A DNA stretch of 64,000 bases from Plectrocnemia conspersa (GCA_009617715.1 VTFK01000045.1:558001-622000), one strand, 5' to 3'; counted from the first letter of the stretch, positions 35,871 through 49,711 are shown. Notes: a model not told the origin generated them from the letters alone. Made by a program: numbers and translations.

Positions 35871-37564
35871 ACAAAATAATATTGTCGAATATGTTTATCG
35901 ATTTTAAATATTTTATTTACAATTTTTACGATATATCCATATATGTATATAAAGAGTAGAAACATTTTTATTTGCATACCATTTACTTAATTTTTTTACA
36001 TAACCAATATAAAGCAATTTTTATTTTTGAGCCTAGCGCAAATACCGAGCTCTTCACATTGTTGATTTACTTTAGAAAATAGTCACAACAACAATTTTAT
36101 AATGCATTATTGAAATTATATATAAATATGAGTCATGTTGAAAATGATCATAAAATATCTGTTGTAACATTTTCAAAATGTCAATATATATACATATGTA
36201 TATATCAAATTTATAAATGGTAAAGAAGGGATTTATATAATTATCTATGTCATGGTGCTGTGTCGCAGTAGTCTTTAACTCGTCACAAAGTTCGAATTAA
36301 AATCTTAGCTTTGCTTGATTATACAAAATCTTACGATCGATGTAGAAGTCGCTGCTTTTATATGGCATTTGAATTGTCTGTGACGCTAAGGCGTAAACTC
36401 CACTGGATGCAAGTTTAGGACTGACATCTCGTGTATGTGTATCTCGTGCGGATTTAAAAGTTCTAGTGAGAGTTTCGAACGGAAGTTAAAGTGGAAATTA
36501 CTTTATTGTAGCAGTGTTCAAGCTCAAATACAATTCAATTTTATTTATTTTTTAAAAAAAATCTGACCATTATGACTTTAAAGGTTTATCTAATACATCA
36601 TAATGGCCAGTATTATTATAAATAATATTATAAATAAATATATAATCACCATCACATATACATTCATAGCTATTGCCAAAAACATTTGTGTTAAGTAATC
36701 TTGTTTATAAACTGGATGGCTAGTGCAAGAAGAGCGTTCTCAAACGCTGACGTCCTGTCCGCGACAGGTAAGAATAAAGGACGTAATCGCGTCTCTATAG
36801 AGCGTTGAAAAGATAGAGGATCAGAGATTCTACTCTCTCTCAACTCCTAGATTAATCTTAATAATATGAAGCAATCCTAGAATCGCTATATCTAACTTTT
36901 TAGCTGTTTTAACAGCTGCTTTAGTTCTAGGTTGTAGAAGTCCAATGAATTTTACCACGTGTTTTCTGTAGAAGAAATGGTGTTGTCATTTTGAATAACG
37001 GTTGGTTTAAAAGATCATATATAAATTGATTTTTACATTAATTAATTACGGCAAATATATGCATTGTTCTACTTTCCTTAATTTTTTTTAATCAGGGCGC
37101 TAAAATCACTGTTTATTTGAAAATGAAAAGGATATCCTGTCGATTATGGGTAGGTGCTTTATAATAAATGTTATAACTAATAAAATGTATCATATAAACT
37201 ATAATTTATTGTTAATTGCTTTCTTAGAGTATCGTCGCTTAACATTAAGTAGTAGAGTAACTATTCTGTAACACTAACATAGGTTTAACCTGTGATTAAT
37301 TACTACAGTCAACACAATCAAATTGATTTATTAATATTACCTAGGATTTTTCAAAATAAATTTAAAAATTTTTGAAATGACTCTTGCTACTAACATAGGC
37401 TTTAAGAATTAAATTACAGAGCAGTGGTTTCTCTTTTATCTTCTACGCGAATAAGAATGTATTGAATGACAATTCTTATGCAATTTTTGTTGTATTTATA
37501 TTTTATTATTGAACCACACAACACGTACAATATAACGCCCATCGAGGTTCTTAGTTAATCAATC
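35871..37564. other. non-coding DNA
   Basis: No gene is recognised. At 36716 an ATG opens a short frame (MASARRAFSNADVLSAT) ending in a good donor CAG|GTAAG at about 36768, but no partner exon was found. CCATTATGA and TCATAATGG (near 36567 and 36597) form a 9-bp hairpin. Confidence 0.3.
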
Positions 37565-37670
37565 ACTATATTAAATCATGAGATTGGAAAAATCTATGTA
37601 TTAACAATATAAATTAAAAGTGGTAATCTCAACCCTCTAGACACGATCAAAACTGAAAAAATAGAATATA
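37565..37670 (-). mobile_element. tRNA-derived SINE copy 4, fragment
   Basis: Only the middle modules are recognisable on the minus strand: AATCATGAGATTGGAAAAAT and CAACCCTCTAGACACGATCA, in the same order and spacing as in copies 1 and 2. Confidence 0.5.
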
Positions 37671-39720
37671 AACCTTTAGAAAGTTAATACTAATGTTACT
37701 AATTTTTGTATTGATTTTTTTTGTTGAGAACTCAATAAAGTTCTAATAATTTTATTCATTATTTTTTATGAACTTTATTTATATTATTTATAATAGTTGC
37801 ATATAAAATTATTAAATATAATAACTTAATCACTCTTGAATTGTTGCTTCGTTGCATATTATTTATTTTTTATCTTTAAAATCAACTCAATACTTAAGTA
37901 ATGTAAGAAAATAATTAACGCGTTTCATCATAAATATACATATCAAAATGCACAACTATTTAGCAACTAGTGTTTTATTTATATGCATTAGTTTGGCAGT
38001 ATTCCACCGAATTGTTTTTCAAGAAAACTATTATTTATCTAGCGCAATTTTAAATTTTCTTTGTAATCTCAGCAATTTATTTGATCATTCTGATTTTTTA
38101 CACGAGACATTATTATTTTAAAGATAATTTGTAATGTTTGACTGACTTCTGACGTAAAGGGAATCGCGTGTGATCTAACGCCGGAACGTGAACGGTAGCC
38201 AATGCGGCTAAGTGCTAACACTTTTTAGTTCACTTAATTTAGTTGTTTATATCCGTTGGTCGATGAGGGATTCAAACCACGTACAAGAAACTTCGGCAAC
38301 CGAAATATAGTATGTACAAAAAAAAATAAACCCATGGATCACGATTTTGAATATCGATCGCTCAGTTCAACAAACCGGTTCACTAATTTCGATCACAGCT
38401 ACCGAGATTGTAGGTTGGCTAATGTAAAATTAAATATAACCTTAAAAAATACCGCTGATGGATGCATATGATGTATATTGTCAAAGCTACATACGTGGTT
38501 ATAAAAAAATAATTAATATATCACGAATTTGCGAACGGCTAACAGTTATCTCACGCTCGGTTTTATAGTTCATCTGGCAATTTAGTATTTGCCATTACTT
38601 TATATAGTACGCATATCACATTTAAAAATATGGACCTCCCAGCATCCCTTGAGATATTAAAAATAGTTTTTCAATCTATTTTAAGGGGACTTATTAAAAA
38701 TGTCAACTGTCACGAATAATGTCTCACTGGGCTAGCATTAAAAGACAAATTAAAACAAAATGGTTGGTTTTAATGGCATCTGTCCGATGGCTATTTGTGT
38801 CTTAGCTAGCCGTTTTTACTATCCGTTGAGATGATGATCTTTATTGAGAGACTTGAGCATCTATCTTGTGTATGTTAAGTATCATACATTTATGGATAGA
38901 TCAGAGAAATATAATTTTGTTAAATAATATTGAAACAAAATGATAATAATATAAATACTTAAGCTGAAATTATATATTTTAACAGTAACAGTATTTTTTT
39001 CATGATTGATTAAGTAATTGCCTTATACAGTATTTTTTTACAATCTGAAAAAATAATTAAACATATGTTTAATAAAATAGTATGATTATAAATTACACGG
39101 CATTTTTCCAAGGTTAGGCATATTTTTAATTTAAAGCTTACAAATCAAATGTGATACATTTTTTAGATAGATTATAAATGTAATAAACAAGCACATATGC
39201 ACTAGAGAAAAAACGATAACAGGAAAAAATCTTTCCACAGTGATAAAAAGAAAGAATACAAGACTAATTTTCTATTTATATCTCAGAAATGAGAAAATTA
39301 ATCATCTATTGTATAATAAATACACAGATTGGAACAACAAAAATAAGATTATCATCAAACATGTCTTATTTATATTGATGTATTATTTTAATGCATTTAA
39401 ATAATTAGGCATAACTTCACTAGATTAATTATTTACCTAATTGCAAGCGACGCAAAACTACATAACGTCAAATACATTTTGTTCGACGAACTTAAAATAT
39501 GTTTGAAACACATCACACTCATTTTTATATCCATTTTTCTTTTCGTATATCCACTGACAAATGCTTTGGATATTTTTGGCGACCGTCCAAATATCATTTT
39601 AAGTATTATTGTCACTTATCGTACTCTCTTAATAACACGGTAACTTTAGAATCTACACGTGTATAAATGTTGCATATTTTTAATAATAATAATGAGCGAA
39701 TTAGATGAAATTAATTGTTA
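37671..39720. other. non-coding DNA with GC-richer patch 38150-38460
   Basis: No gene is recognised. GGATTCAAACC near 38268 resembles a B box on the minus strand, but neither an A box nor a T-stem fits, so no tRNA or SINE is called. Confidence 0.3.
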
Positions 39721-40210
39721 CGCATGAGCTTTCGTGTTATTGCTCGTACATGAGCTTTTTACAGTGGCGTATTTGCGCGCACGAGAGCTGAGCTTTTTAC
39801 GGGCACGGAACTGGAACCGATAAAAGCATATCTCGAATCCAATTCCATTACACCAATTTTCCTTTGTACCTAATGATAGGTTATTACAAAAGGAAATAAA
39901 ATAATGAAAAAGCGGCCACGGTCGCCCACACGCGATAAGCTTTCGCGGTAACCTGTGAACCGGCAATGTTTATTATCTGTTGTGTGTAAATATGACAATA
40001 CATGTGAGTGTATATGAAATAATATCAGAGATAACAGGTACAAAAATGTTTCTTGGAAGGTACGTGTATCGATCGAAGGTAATCTGGAAACTTCTGTAAG
40101 TGGAAAGAAATGGAAATGTAATGTTCGCTTTTCTTGTAATGAAAACTCTGGAAAAACACACAATGCAGTTGAGTGAAAGTTCACTGACTTGTAGAAGTCG
40201 CAAGCAGGCG
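39721..40210. promoter_or_regulatory. island with paired GAGCTTTTTAC words
   Basis: GAGCTTTTTAC occurs at 39752 and again at 39790, 38 bp apart, with a related GAGCTTTC at about 39726. The region to about 40200 is less AT-rich and shows only unsupported frames on the minus strand. The arrangement looks like repeated binding sites. Confidence 0.25.
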
Positions 40211-41237
40211 TTAGTAATATTTGGCTTTCGAGCGATTTAAAATTGTTAGTTTATTATGAAATGTTGCTTTATTTTTTTTATATAAAAAATAATTATATAC
40301 AAAAAAATAATGATCCCATTTAAAAAAATATGTTTGAGTTAATGATCTTCCTAATTAATTCTTAGAATCGTGCTCTTATTTTTTATAATGAAAATTTTAC
40401 AATAACACTTTCTCAGCATACCATAAAACTAACACTGTGTTTTACTGTTTTAAAAAATATTTTTTATTGGAAATCTGTCCGTTTTTATGGCTATCCGGTA
40501 TTTTTATATATCCTATGTATATCTATAAATCTGTATGTTTTTTCTTTTTGTTTGTTTGTTTGTTGCTTAAGATTTTAGTCAACTTATTAGACAATATATT
40601 AGGGTATTTTTTTAGCCTGATTTTTTTATATTTGGCTCATGTTTATTTATCTTATCTTTTATATTTTTAAATCTTGCCAGGTTACTAAACTTTCAGAAAT
40701 TACAGTCAATCGGGAGCGTTAAGTAAAGCATTTAATTGAACCGTTTTCACAGTATAAGCCTGTTATATACTTTTAAACTAGTTATTTTTTTATTAATCTC
40801 TATAAAAAGATGCATGTTTAAGAATATAAATTTTTTTTACTGATCAATTCATTGCTTTCAGGTGTATTTTTATTGTTGTGTCCTGTTTTCTAAAAATGTT
40901 TAAATACAATAAACGTAATTTATCATACCCTTATTATAGGTTCTATGAAACTAGTAATTACTATAGATTAATAGTAGAATTTCTTCAAAAGATAGTTCAT
41001 ATTTTATTTTAAATAAAATTGCTTTTTATATATATTAATATTTCATGAATTTTATTTATAGCTCTAATAATAATGTATTCTACTCACTTAAGCACTTTTC
41101 AACGAGACGAATAAAAAGCCTTCTTAAAAGTTATTTTAACTAAAAGCATGCCTAAAAGCTGTACTAAGCTTTTAATTACCGAATAACTGTGAAATAGATT
41201 CAGAAAACAGATAATTTTTACCACATTAACAAATTAC
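40211..41237. other. AT-rich non-coding DNA
   Basis: No gene is recognised. The plus frame at 40437-40670 is a phenylalanine-rich translation of T-rich DNA. Confidence 0.4.
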
Positions 41238-41606
41238 CATAATAAGTCGATGACTAATACTTGAAAAATCTAGGTTTTAATCCCATATAGACCCTATTGT
41301 TTTTCAAATTATATCGTATCTGGAGAATCAGAATTAATCACTATTATATAATTATAATTCTGATCACGATTGCGGTTTTTTATATTTTCAATAATTAAAG
41401 TTCAATGGACATATGTCGTGCATAATTACATGTATTAATTTTGTTATAATTATTAAGATAAATGTCACTGATTTAATGACTAATTTCAGTCTGATGTCTC
41501 ACTTCTCAGTTAGTGGTTTTGACTGTGTTTACCTTATTGTAATATACTAGATTAATATCTGTCATGTCGCAACGAAACATTTACAATTAATAAATAAATA
41601 AATATA
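41238..41606 (+). mobile_element. tRNA-derived SINE copy 5
   Basis: The head is slightly truncated (TAAGTCGATGACTAATAC, as in copy 3), followed by a B-box-like GGTTTTAATCCC, ATTATATCGTATCTGGAGAA, the body, and the 3' module CTAATTTCAGTCTGATGTC with GTCATGTCGCAACGAAACAT. It ends in a TTAATAAATAAATAAAT tail. The 3' module is shared with copies 2 and 6. Confidence 0.65.
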
Positions 41607-43104
41607 GTAGGGCGATATACCTAAATAATGTCATATTTTTCTTACTTATAAATATAGCATTTCATTGTCTGTGATTTATGCATCACTTATATGCTTGGGG
41701 CAAACAATGATTGTTAGTATTTTTTTATGGAATATTTTTATGAATTTTCTATTAGAGTTGCTTTCTGAACCTAATCCATGTCTGATTCAATTTGTATTTA
41801 TATACGAGTAGTACATGTTTAATTGTTTTTTTTTCTCATACCATATCTTCAATTTTGGCCTTTAGTAGATTTGTATTTTATTTGTGTCAATGTTAATCTA
41901 TGAATTAATATATTGTCGGGACAAACTGAATGTAAGAAAAGATTTATAAATCAAAAAGTGCCGAACAAGTGTATTCTTCACGCTAACGTACGTTACGATT
42001 GGAGATTTGAACACATCAGCTACATGCTTCATTATATTTAAATATATTTAAAAATACATACAAAATTGTATATGGTATTGACAAGTATCTCATCTTGTGT
42101 TGCTAAATCTTATGCTGTTCAAATTATTACCGTTACAAAAAAACTTTTTTATAAGAAAAGTAATGAACAATAACAATATGTATTCATACATTTTCGAAAG
42201 CGTATATAAGCACGTACATAGTGTACATCAGACATCTCCATTAGGAATTGAAATTGGATATGGTTCTGCAATTTTATTTTAATTTTCTATATTTGTTGCT
42301 ATTTGTGTATTTTTAGTATAAATTCAGATGCTCAAGGGTGGCAACGATACTTTGATTCATTTTTGGCAAAACTTCTATGCTTATCAAATATAAAATTTGT
42401 CCGTGCACAATAATATGAAGCACTCCTAACATAATTGTTGAAATAGCAGATTTTTTATTTTTATATTAAAATTGGAAACATATATTATATATCATATGAT
42501 TAAAATAAACATTATTAAAAAAATCATATCTTATGTGCCACATATTTTCGAAAGCTTGATTAATTATTAAGACCGTTTCCAAGCAGTATTTATTCTAGTG
42601 TAAGCTTTCATTTATGTAATAGCTATTCGAATAATTTCTAAGAACTGTTATCGGTTTGTCGGATTTTACGTATTGTGTCTTTTATTTTTGTTTTGGATAA
42701 GTATAGTCTGCGCTATTTTCCATTGTACTGAAAGTATTAAAACCATGGTTGCATAGTTAATAATTTTAATACTTAAAATTCATTAGTTTATTAATTTTAC
42801 AATAATCAAAATATAATTAAAAATATTTATCGCAAGAATCAAGAATGCAGCCTATAATATTAAAACAGGGGTAAGTCGTATTTTGTTAATCAATATGGTT
42901 ATAATATATTTTGAAAAGCTTATAAATTTATTCACTTTAGTGCAAGGATGTTTTTATATAAAATAAATAAAAAACTGCATGGCTTCGCATAGCCACTAAG
43001 TTGAACAACAAACGTCGTAAAAGTTTCGTTATCCCTGTTTCGAACTGTTAATGGCGAGCTTTTCTAGAAAATAACTAGGTCTAGTAAGTCAATTTATTTC
43101 CGTC
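41607..43104. other. AT-rich non-coding DNA
   Basis: No gene is recognised; a GAGCTTTT octamer is at 43056-43063. Confidence 0.35.
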
Positions 43105-43320
43105 TTGCAGGGCGCGTGCGTGCCGACTGCCAGAGGCGCAGTACAGCGACAGGTCATTAGGGAGCTTTTTATTCTAATTATACGAGATAAGCTCCAGCCG
43201 AGTCTCTTTCTCTATTAATTTGGCCCCTTTCGACTTTACGGCAATTTTTCATCTTGTTTACAACGGAACAGAAGGAACAAGGCACACGCGCCTCGCGGTT
43301 CACATACAGGGCATCCCATA
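43105..43320. promoter_or_regulatory. GC-rich island with homeodomain-type core
   Basis: The segment 43110-43290 is GC-rich on its left and holds GAGCTTTTTATTCTAATTAT continuing to AAGCTC, so GAGCTT (43162) and AAGCTC flank a TAATTA core as inverted words. An acceptor-like TTATTTCCGTCTTGCAG ends at 43110, but no good donor follows. A transposon-end-like TACAGGGCATCCCATA occurs at 43305-43320. A regulatory role is inferred. Confidence 0.25.
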
Positions 43321-46089
43321 AAACTTTATTTTTTCCTTTCCATGACTCTAAAAATTAGGGGCAATATTTTATTAAGTACAGTTTATATGGAACACGAGTA
43401 ATGATATTAGGTTTTTGGGTTAATTGAGATAATTAATGCTAATGAAAACACATTTTTGTTTTCGTTGCAAATTTTCTATAAATAATATCTTTGAAGTATA
43501 CATAATAAATTAATTATGTACATCATTCGAATAAACAAATATATGTAAAAAATTAAAATAATTAAATTATTGAATTGTTATTCTCATTAGATACGTTTTT
43601 TATAATTGTATTTATTTTATCATTAAAAATAATGTAAATATCACCAATATAGATTTTTTATTAATTTATATATAAAGGAGGAAAAATCTGAATACCTTGG
43701 GGATATTTCTACCCTTCGTATGATGATGTACTGACTGCTTTGACCTGTTAGCACAATAGCATCTTGTCATCTATTCGCGCGTCTACTTTGTGTAAATGTT
43801 TATGAAGGGATTAATTTTTATCATTTGTAAATGATAAAAAGATGGAGGAACATGAAACATGATTGTCGAAAATATTTTTTTTATATTTCTGCCGTGTATG
43901 ATAAAATGATTCCTGAAATAAAAATAATGATGGTAGGCTCCAAAATATATTCTTTAATTGCTTTGAATGCCCTTGTTAAAATACGTTACCCATTTTTTGT
44001 GTTATACAAAATATTTTTATTTGTAACAGTTTTAATTGCGTATATGTATTTTTAATGCTGACTTATAAACGAAAATTAATTCAAATTAAATACGAGTCTT
44101 TGTTTCATCTATAAGATAGATGGTATACGAGTCCTTATGTCCATAGTTATTGTTAAATAAGGATTGCTTGTTAGTGGATAAAACCAGTAGATAAAAATCG
44201 CTTGTCTTTATGTCTGTATTTTTTTTAAATACATATAATATATTTTCTATGAGCTGAAGAACCTCATTATTAGAGAATTTTTAATAAATAATATGTATGA
44301 CCTATTTTTAATAAATTTATAAAAACACTAATTCCGATTACCCATATATTTATCTACTAATAGGAAAGTATATTTAATCTGTTTAAATCTGTCATCTTAA
44401 TCTAGTAGATTGGATACAATAATACATATGTCGGAAGGTATTATGTTTGTGTGTAAACTAAAATTATTCTCAGCATTTCTTTTATAGAACATGTATAAAT
44501 ATATTATTGTTTAAAACAATTTACTTTTAACGATAATAATATAGAGTGATTATTTTTTAATATATTTATTATTTTATTAAAATAGAGTTTATTATTGCGT
44601 AGAATTCGCAAATTTCTATAAAAATTATGTTACAATATTGCTACTAAATTTTCTTGACTTTTCCCTAGCTTGCATCACTAACCACGTTTTTGCCACATCC
44701 GCTTAAAATAAACGCATTTAAGTAAACAAATTCCGTGTTGTTGTATTCTAATTTATTTCAAAGTCATTTCGTGTTTGTCTTGTTTGTCTACAGCTATGTT
44801 ATTTCAGATTTCTCTTAAATGATGAATCAAAAAAATATCACATAAATATATTTTTAACATAAGCTTACAATCTAAATCGTAATACAGTAATATAATAAAT
44901 ATTTAGTGCAATAACAAGTATAAAATATTATTAAATTTATATTTTTAGATTACTTGCATTACTTAGGTAATCAACATTTTTTCTCCGCGTATTCTAGAAA
45001 ATGTATTCTATTTTATATCTTTTCAACGCCTAGCCTGATCTAAGACAATGGTCGAAACGTGTATATAAATAAAAATAGGGGTTGGGCTCTGTTACTTCGC
45101 ATTGACCATTAAGCGAAAACGTGCGAGGGTGTTGTTTAGTCTTGGCAAAACAAAAAAAAAACTATATTTTCATTTAACTGAAGTTCATTAACTGGATTGC
45201 GTGCTGTACAGACAAATATCATTAAAGCATCCCCGTATCCAGTACGGGGATCGCTCTTAATAAATCAAAGTCAAGCTGCTACGTTTGTTTTACGTGCTCG
45301 AACGGTTTTACTGCTGAAAACAATCAAGTACTCCGAAAGCTCGAGTATTTTCAGTTTATTTATCAAATTGTTTATTTATTCCCCTGCAACAATTTGCTGG
45401 TCGGTTAAATCGACAGCTATTAGGCGTCGATATTAAAAAATAAACGAACCGAACAAGTCCATTAGGACGCGAGATACAAATTGGAATACTTTCCACGACA
45501 TCGTGGTGACCCGGACGAAAATAGGTTAAAGTGAGAAATGTGTCCGACTGCTCGAAGAAACTTCATGGTGCCACTTGGTTCATGTTATTCCAAAGGAGTA
45601 CTATATGATTTTAGGAACCATTAACCATTACCATCGCGACGGGGCGTCTCACCGCACGACTTCCCGAAACCTCTGAAACAGAAATAGAACCCAGAGTATG
45701 GAGAAGAATATCAATAATGCGAGAGGAGAGAACGTGTTGCATTTGGGATTTTGCCCTATTTACGCGTGAAAGGGTATAAAATATTTGTCGGTAAATACAT
45801 TATATATAGTTTTAACATTTTTGTGTTTTAAATTATTGTTCAAAGTAAATCTAAAATAGCACATAATATCAACAAATTAGTACTGCTATAAATTATGATA
45901 TTTTATAAATCAAGAGATTTAATAATCATTTTATTGCATATAAACACATGCCTAAAATAAAATTATGAGACAAGTTTGTATGATGTCTTAACTATTATTA
46001 TCAAATTAAAAAAATAGTAATTACCAGTGAAACTTATATCAGTTCTATAGTATGCTCGTTATATGGAAAATAATAATTCTTCATGAAAT
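43321..46089. other. non-coding DNA
   Basis: It is AT-rich to about 45040, then GC-richer to 45760. The frame 45197-45436 starts at TTG, not ATG, and shows no family. A TATATAAATA word at about 45062 could act as a TATA box but has no other promoter support. Confidence 0.3.
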
Positions 46090-46610
46090 TTCTAGAAAAT
46101 CTGGGCGTGTCGATTTCGGCACGATCGCAATCCATCCCTTGTATTTGTAAGTGTATATGAAGGCGTATTTTCCCGTGTGTAAGTAGAGAAGTATGAGAAT
46201 AAGGAGAAGGAAGAGGAGATGGATAAGGAGGCTAAAAGTACTTCACCCCCTTGAAAACATCCACAGTTATATGAGGTATTGAAAGTTGACACGCAAACAC
46301 CGAACGCCATTTCCGAACGGCCCAATGTCTTTCGTTATCTTATCTCCCGCCTTAACCTAATCACCCGAGGTGTATTTTGGAATTAGCGGTAAATAAATCT
46401 GCGACGCCATTTTGGCGAGTACACACCCCGTAGTAGTACACAACCGGCGCGTGACCTCTTGACCCGACGTGACCCATTTTTATTCTAGTTTATCTTGGTA
46501 ATCCCCGTATTAGGGGATATGACACGTATATAATGTGGCACACGTACTACGTTACGCTGATGCGTAATGTGTGAGCCTCAACGATCTATACAGGATGATC
46601 ATTAAAAAAA
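46090..46610. promoter_or_regulatory. GC-rich island with dyads
   Basis: The island carries a purine-rich run (46190-46235), the dyad CGCCA-TTT-TGGCG at 46405-46417 (same design as at 15.0 kb) and an ATCCCC/GGGGAT hairpin (46501-46518) next to GGTAATCCCCGT. TAATCC is the core bound by K50-type homeodomains. The minus frame 46092-46325 is unsupported. Confidence 0.25.
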
Positions 46611-46939
46611 TCACTTTGAAATTCAATTGGAAAAATATGTTGTGACAATTCCGGTGCTGACGCTGCTTTTATTGAATTACATATAATCCTATCTAATTTG
46701 CACAATATCCTTACTTAAAAATATCAAGTAAGGTAATCTGGCTTAATATTTATACGATCAACCTATGATTAATTATGAAAATGGCTACAGGTTGATCTAC
46801 AATTGATCAACAATTGGCTATATATAAAACCAACTATTGGTTTTTAAGCTTTTTTATTTAATTTCTATAGTTATATATTCCTAGATAAAAAGCATAATTT
46901 TCAAACAATTAAATGATATCATTACAAGTATTTAAATGA

Positions 46940-47045
46940 GATCTTAGCAATTCAGAAGTTGTTTCTTGCGGTGTTCCTCAAGGATCAATACTGCACCCAT
47001 TTTTTTTAAATTATGTATAAATGATATAATTGTATCTAAACTAAG
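46940..47045 (+). pseudogene. LINE reverse transcriptase scrap
   Basis: The frame reads SEVVSCGVPQGSILHPFF and, after a one-base shift, LCINDIIVSKLS. This is the conserved GVPQGSxLGPxLFxxYINDI block of non-LTR reverse transcriptases. Flanking sequence has lost similarity. Confidence 0.65.
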
Positions 47046-47500
47046 CTAAATCTAAGTATATGCTATTAACAACGGTATATATTATTATATTTTAAATTAA
47101 ATAAGCTAGAGAGTGATAATCAAGCAGACTTACATAAATCAAATATTTCATTTGAGCATTTTTTTTAATAATAATTATAGAAATATTATTTATATATATA
47201 CATTCATACATATAATATGAATATTTGTATGTACTATGTATTAAACATACTAAAAAAAGTTTGTCTCATAAGTGTATTTTAATGAATATTAGAATATAGG
47301 TTTAGAAAATTTATTGTGCTGTAATTTATGCATTATTTGTATATATATAGTGATTTGCTAATACAATATGTATTAATTTTGACAAATTTGTTTTTTAAAT
47401 ATGATGTTAAGGGACATTAAATCCCAAGAATCCCTTCTCTATATAAACTTCTTTCTCACAGTCGGGAGGTAAGAATCTTTTTTATAAGTACAAAGTTGTA
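47046..47500. other. AT-rich non-coding DNA
   Basis: No gene is recognised; TATATA-rich. Confidence 0.4.
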
Positions 47501-47880
47501 GTTGTAGTCTTAAGGGTAGTGACCCCCGGCACGTGCCCCACCCAAAGATGCGCACTTACGTACAACCCTGTAGCCATTATTGTTGTTTCTCAAGAATCAC
47601 GACCGTAAGAACGGAAAGCACTAACGCTTTACTCTTCTCACTACTATAATATACCGGTGTCGAATCGAAGATCGAAACTTTTACGACGTCGGAGTGTATC
47701 CATTCGGCGCTTTATTTTTTAGGGTCAAATTGCGACATAAACACAACGAGATCTTAAGGGATTCCATAACTGCGGGTATTTCCACACACACGAGCTCGAT
47801 CGTGGAGAAAATGGGGTGGAAATTTTCACGTTCGCGGCGAAAACGATCTGATGTACTAGGTCTCGCTTAAAATTGGAATT
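47501..47880. promoter_or_regulatory. GC/CpG-richer island
   Basis: This stretch, CpG-containing and without open frames of note, is flanked by AT-rich DNA. No specific element is identified. Confidence 0.2.
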
Positions 47881-48885
47881 ATTTCCCCAAATGGATTAGA
47901 ATTATCAACGATACTTTTTTAGGAATATATTTTATTTAAATTACTTATCCTCTCATATGAATACAACTATTGAGAAAGTTTCGATAGTTTTTATAATAGT
48001 TGTGAATTGATGATATATTTTTTAATTTGTTAGATCACCTTGTGTCGATATTTTAAAATAGTCATAATAATATTGGAGCTATTTTAAACTTTTCCTCCAT
48101 TAAGATTAGATTTATGTGTATAATTTCGCACTGATTTATGTCATTAGTTATTATTTTTTTCGATTACTTCGATTAATTGCTTTCAATACTTTTGCTTTTC
48201 TTTAAATAAATATATATGATCGAGTATGCTAAATTATTATAAATATGTATCATTAATTAATTTAAAACTAAGTTTTGAGCTTAGGATTTTATTCTGTAAA
48301 ATTGTTTTTATACAGAAACCGCTGAAATAATGTTTTTAACATTTTTCTTACGAAACGATTTTATGTTATTTTTTTCTATCACATATATTTTCTATATTAC
48401 AACTACGGAATACTATACTAATTTATTAGTAATATTCGTATTTATCTTATAATAGAAATTGTCATTTAATTAAAAAGTGCTATCGACTAAAAAAAGAGTG
48501 CTACTAAAAACCTATTATTAATGTTCACCCTTTACTACTTTAATATATTATAATTTAATATAACGATTACAAAAAAGCAAAAGGTAGCTTTTCTTAGGAA
48601 ATTAAACTAACATTTTATATAAACTAGTCTTGTTAAAATTACAAGTGCGTGTAATTTTATTTTATTTATTATTCGTAAAGTAAAATTCATTGTACGGTCA
48701 AAAGTGATACTAAATATATTATAGTTTTTTTTTCTACTTTCTCCAATGCTCACTTTTCCGATAATACCAATCGATTCGGTCGTATTCCGTTTTATTTTTT
48801 GCAGTAAATATTTTCGCTATATAAATCACAGACAAATCTTTCTCCCATTTAACATCGTCAAAAGCATCCCTATTCGCGAATAGTT
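47881..48885. other. AT-rich non-coding DNA
   Basis: Nothing is recognised. Confidence 0.4.
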
Positions 48886-49170
48886 TCACCGGATGGCCCA
48901 AACAACGGGCGGATCATCCGAAAATAAAACGCCTGGCAACCTGTGATGGATCAGCGAATCAATTGTATTTCGTCGAAGGGGAAAACATCTTTTTCGCCTT
49001 TGTAAAAGGGCGAAAAGTTTAATAATAGCTCCATTTTTCACACGGCCTCTGTCTGTGACGCAACACTTCGACTTCATGCATGCTTGTTTGTACAAACGAT
49101 AGATAATAATAAACGGAGAGGTACAAAAGGGATATCCCGACGACTCAAAATAAAACGACTGTAAGTTCAT
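48886..49170 (-). other. unrecognised 94-aa ATG frame in an island
   Basis: The minus strand has an ATG-started frame of 94 codons with a mixed amino-acid composition (for example CVTDRGRVKNGAIIKLFALL), inside a GC-richer island. It contains a strong hairpin in the DNA: TTTTCGCCTTT (48991-49001) pairs with AAAGGGCGAAAA (49005-49016) with one bulged base and a 3-nt loop. No domain was recognised and no promoter or splice sites support expression. It may be a chance frame in conserved non-coding DNA. Confidence 0.2.
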
Positions 49171-49178
49171 ACCACATA

Positions 49179-49700
49179 TACAGGTTGTTCTGTGAAAATA
49201 TTAGGAAGATCTACTTTTCAATTTTATAGCCATTTATATGCAAATTTATTATTAAATATTATTTAATATATTGTACAACTATTTTTTTTATAAGGTTTAC
49301 TAAGATAAATAATTACCAAGCTCTGGGCTTAAAAATTAAACAGGTTTTTGCTTACCCTGAACGTTCTTAAATACATGCATTAGAAGTACAATTAATTTTG
49401 TTTAATAATTATCCAAGTTTTCAAGACAACTCTATGACAATTCATTAATTTTCATTACGCGACTGCTGTTTCGAATTAAATCGCAATTTATTATAAAAGT
49501 TTTCGGTGTAGTGGCTTTCAAACGTTTCTAAAATATAATTTTAGTTCATTTTTATAGCAAATGTATTGATTTGTCGGGTCATCATATTATCCTTTTAAGT
49601 ATTAATGAATGCATGGAATTGTGTGAATGATTTCATAGTATGATCTAATCCCATTTATCAGTGCTCCTCAGATATTTTTATCCCAAAAACATTGCCTGTG
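49179..49700. other. AT-rich non-coding DNA with transposon-end-like word
   Basis: TACAGGTTGTTCTGTGAAAA at about 49179 resembles a class II transposon terminus, but no partner was found. The rest is unremarkable. Confidence 0.25.
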
Positions 49701-49711
49701 ACGTCTTCCAA

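Noticed and set aside
36716..36772. First exon MASARRAFSNADVLSAT with GTAAG donor
   Set aside because: The donor is good but no partner exon or promoter could be found; the frame is only 17 codons.
45197..45436. 79-codon plus frame
   Set aside because: It begins at TTG rather than ATG, has no family features and no splice or promoter support.
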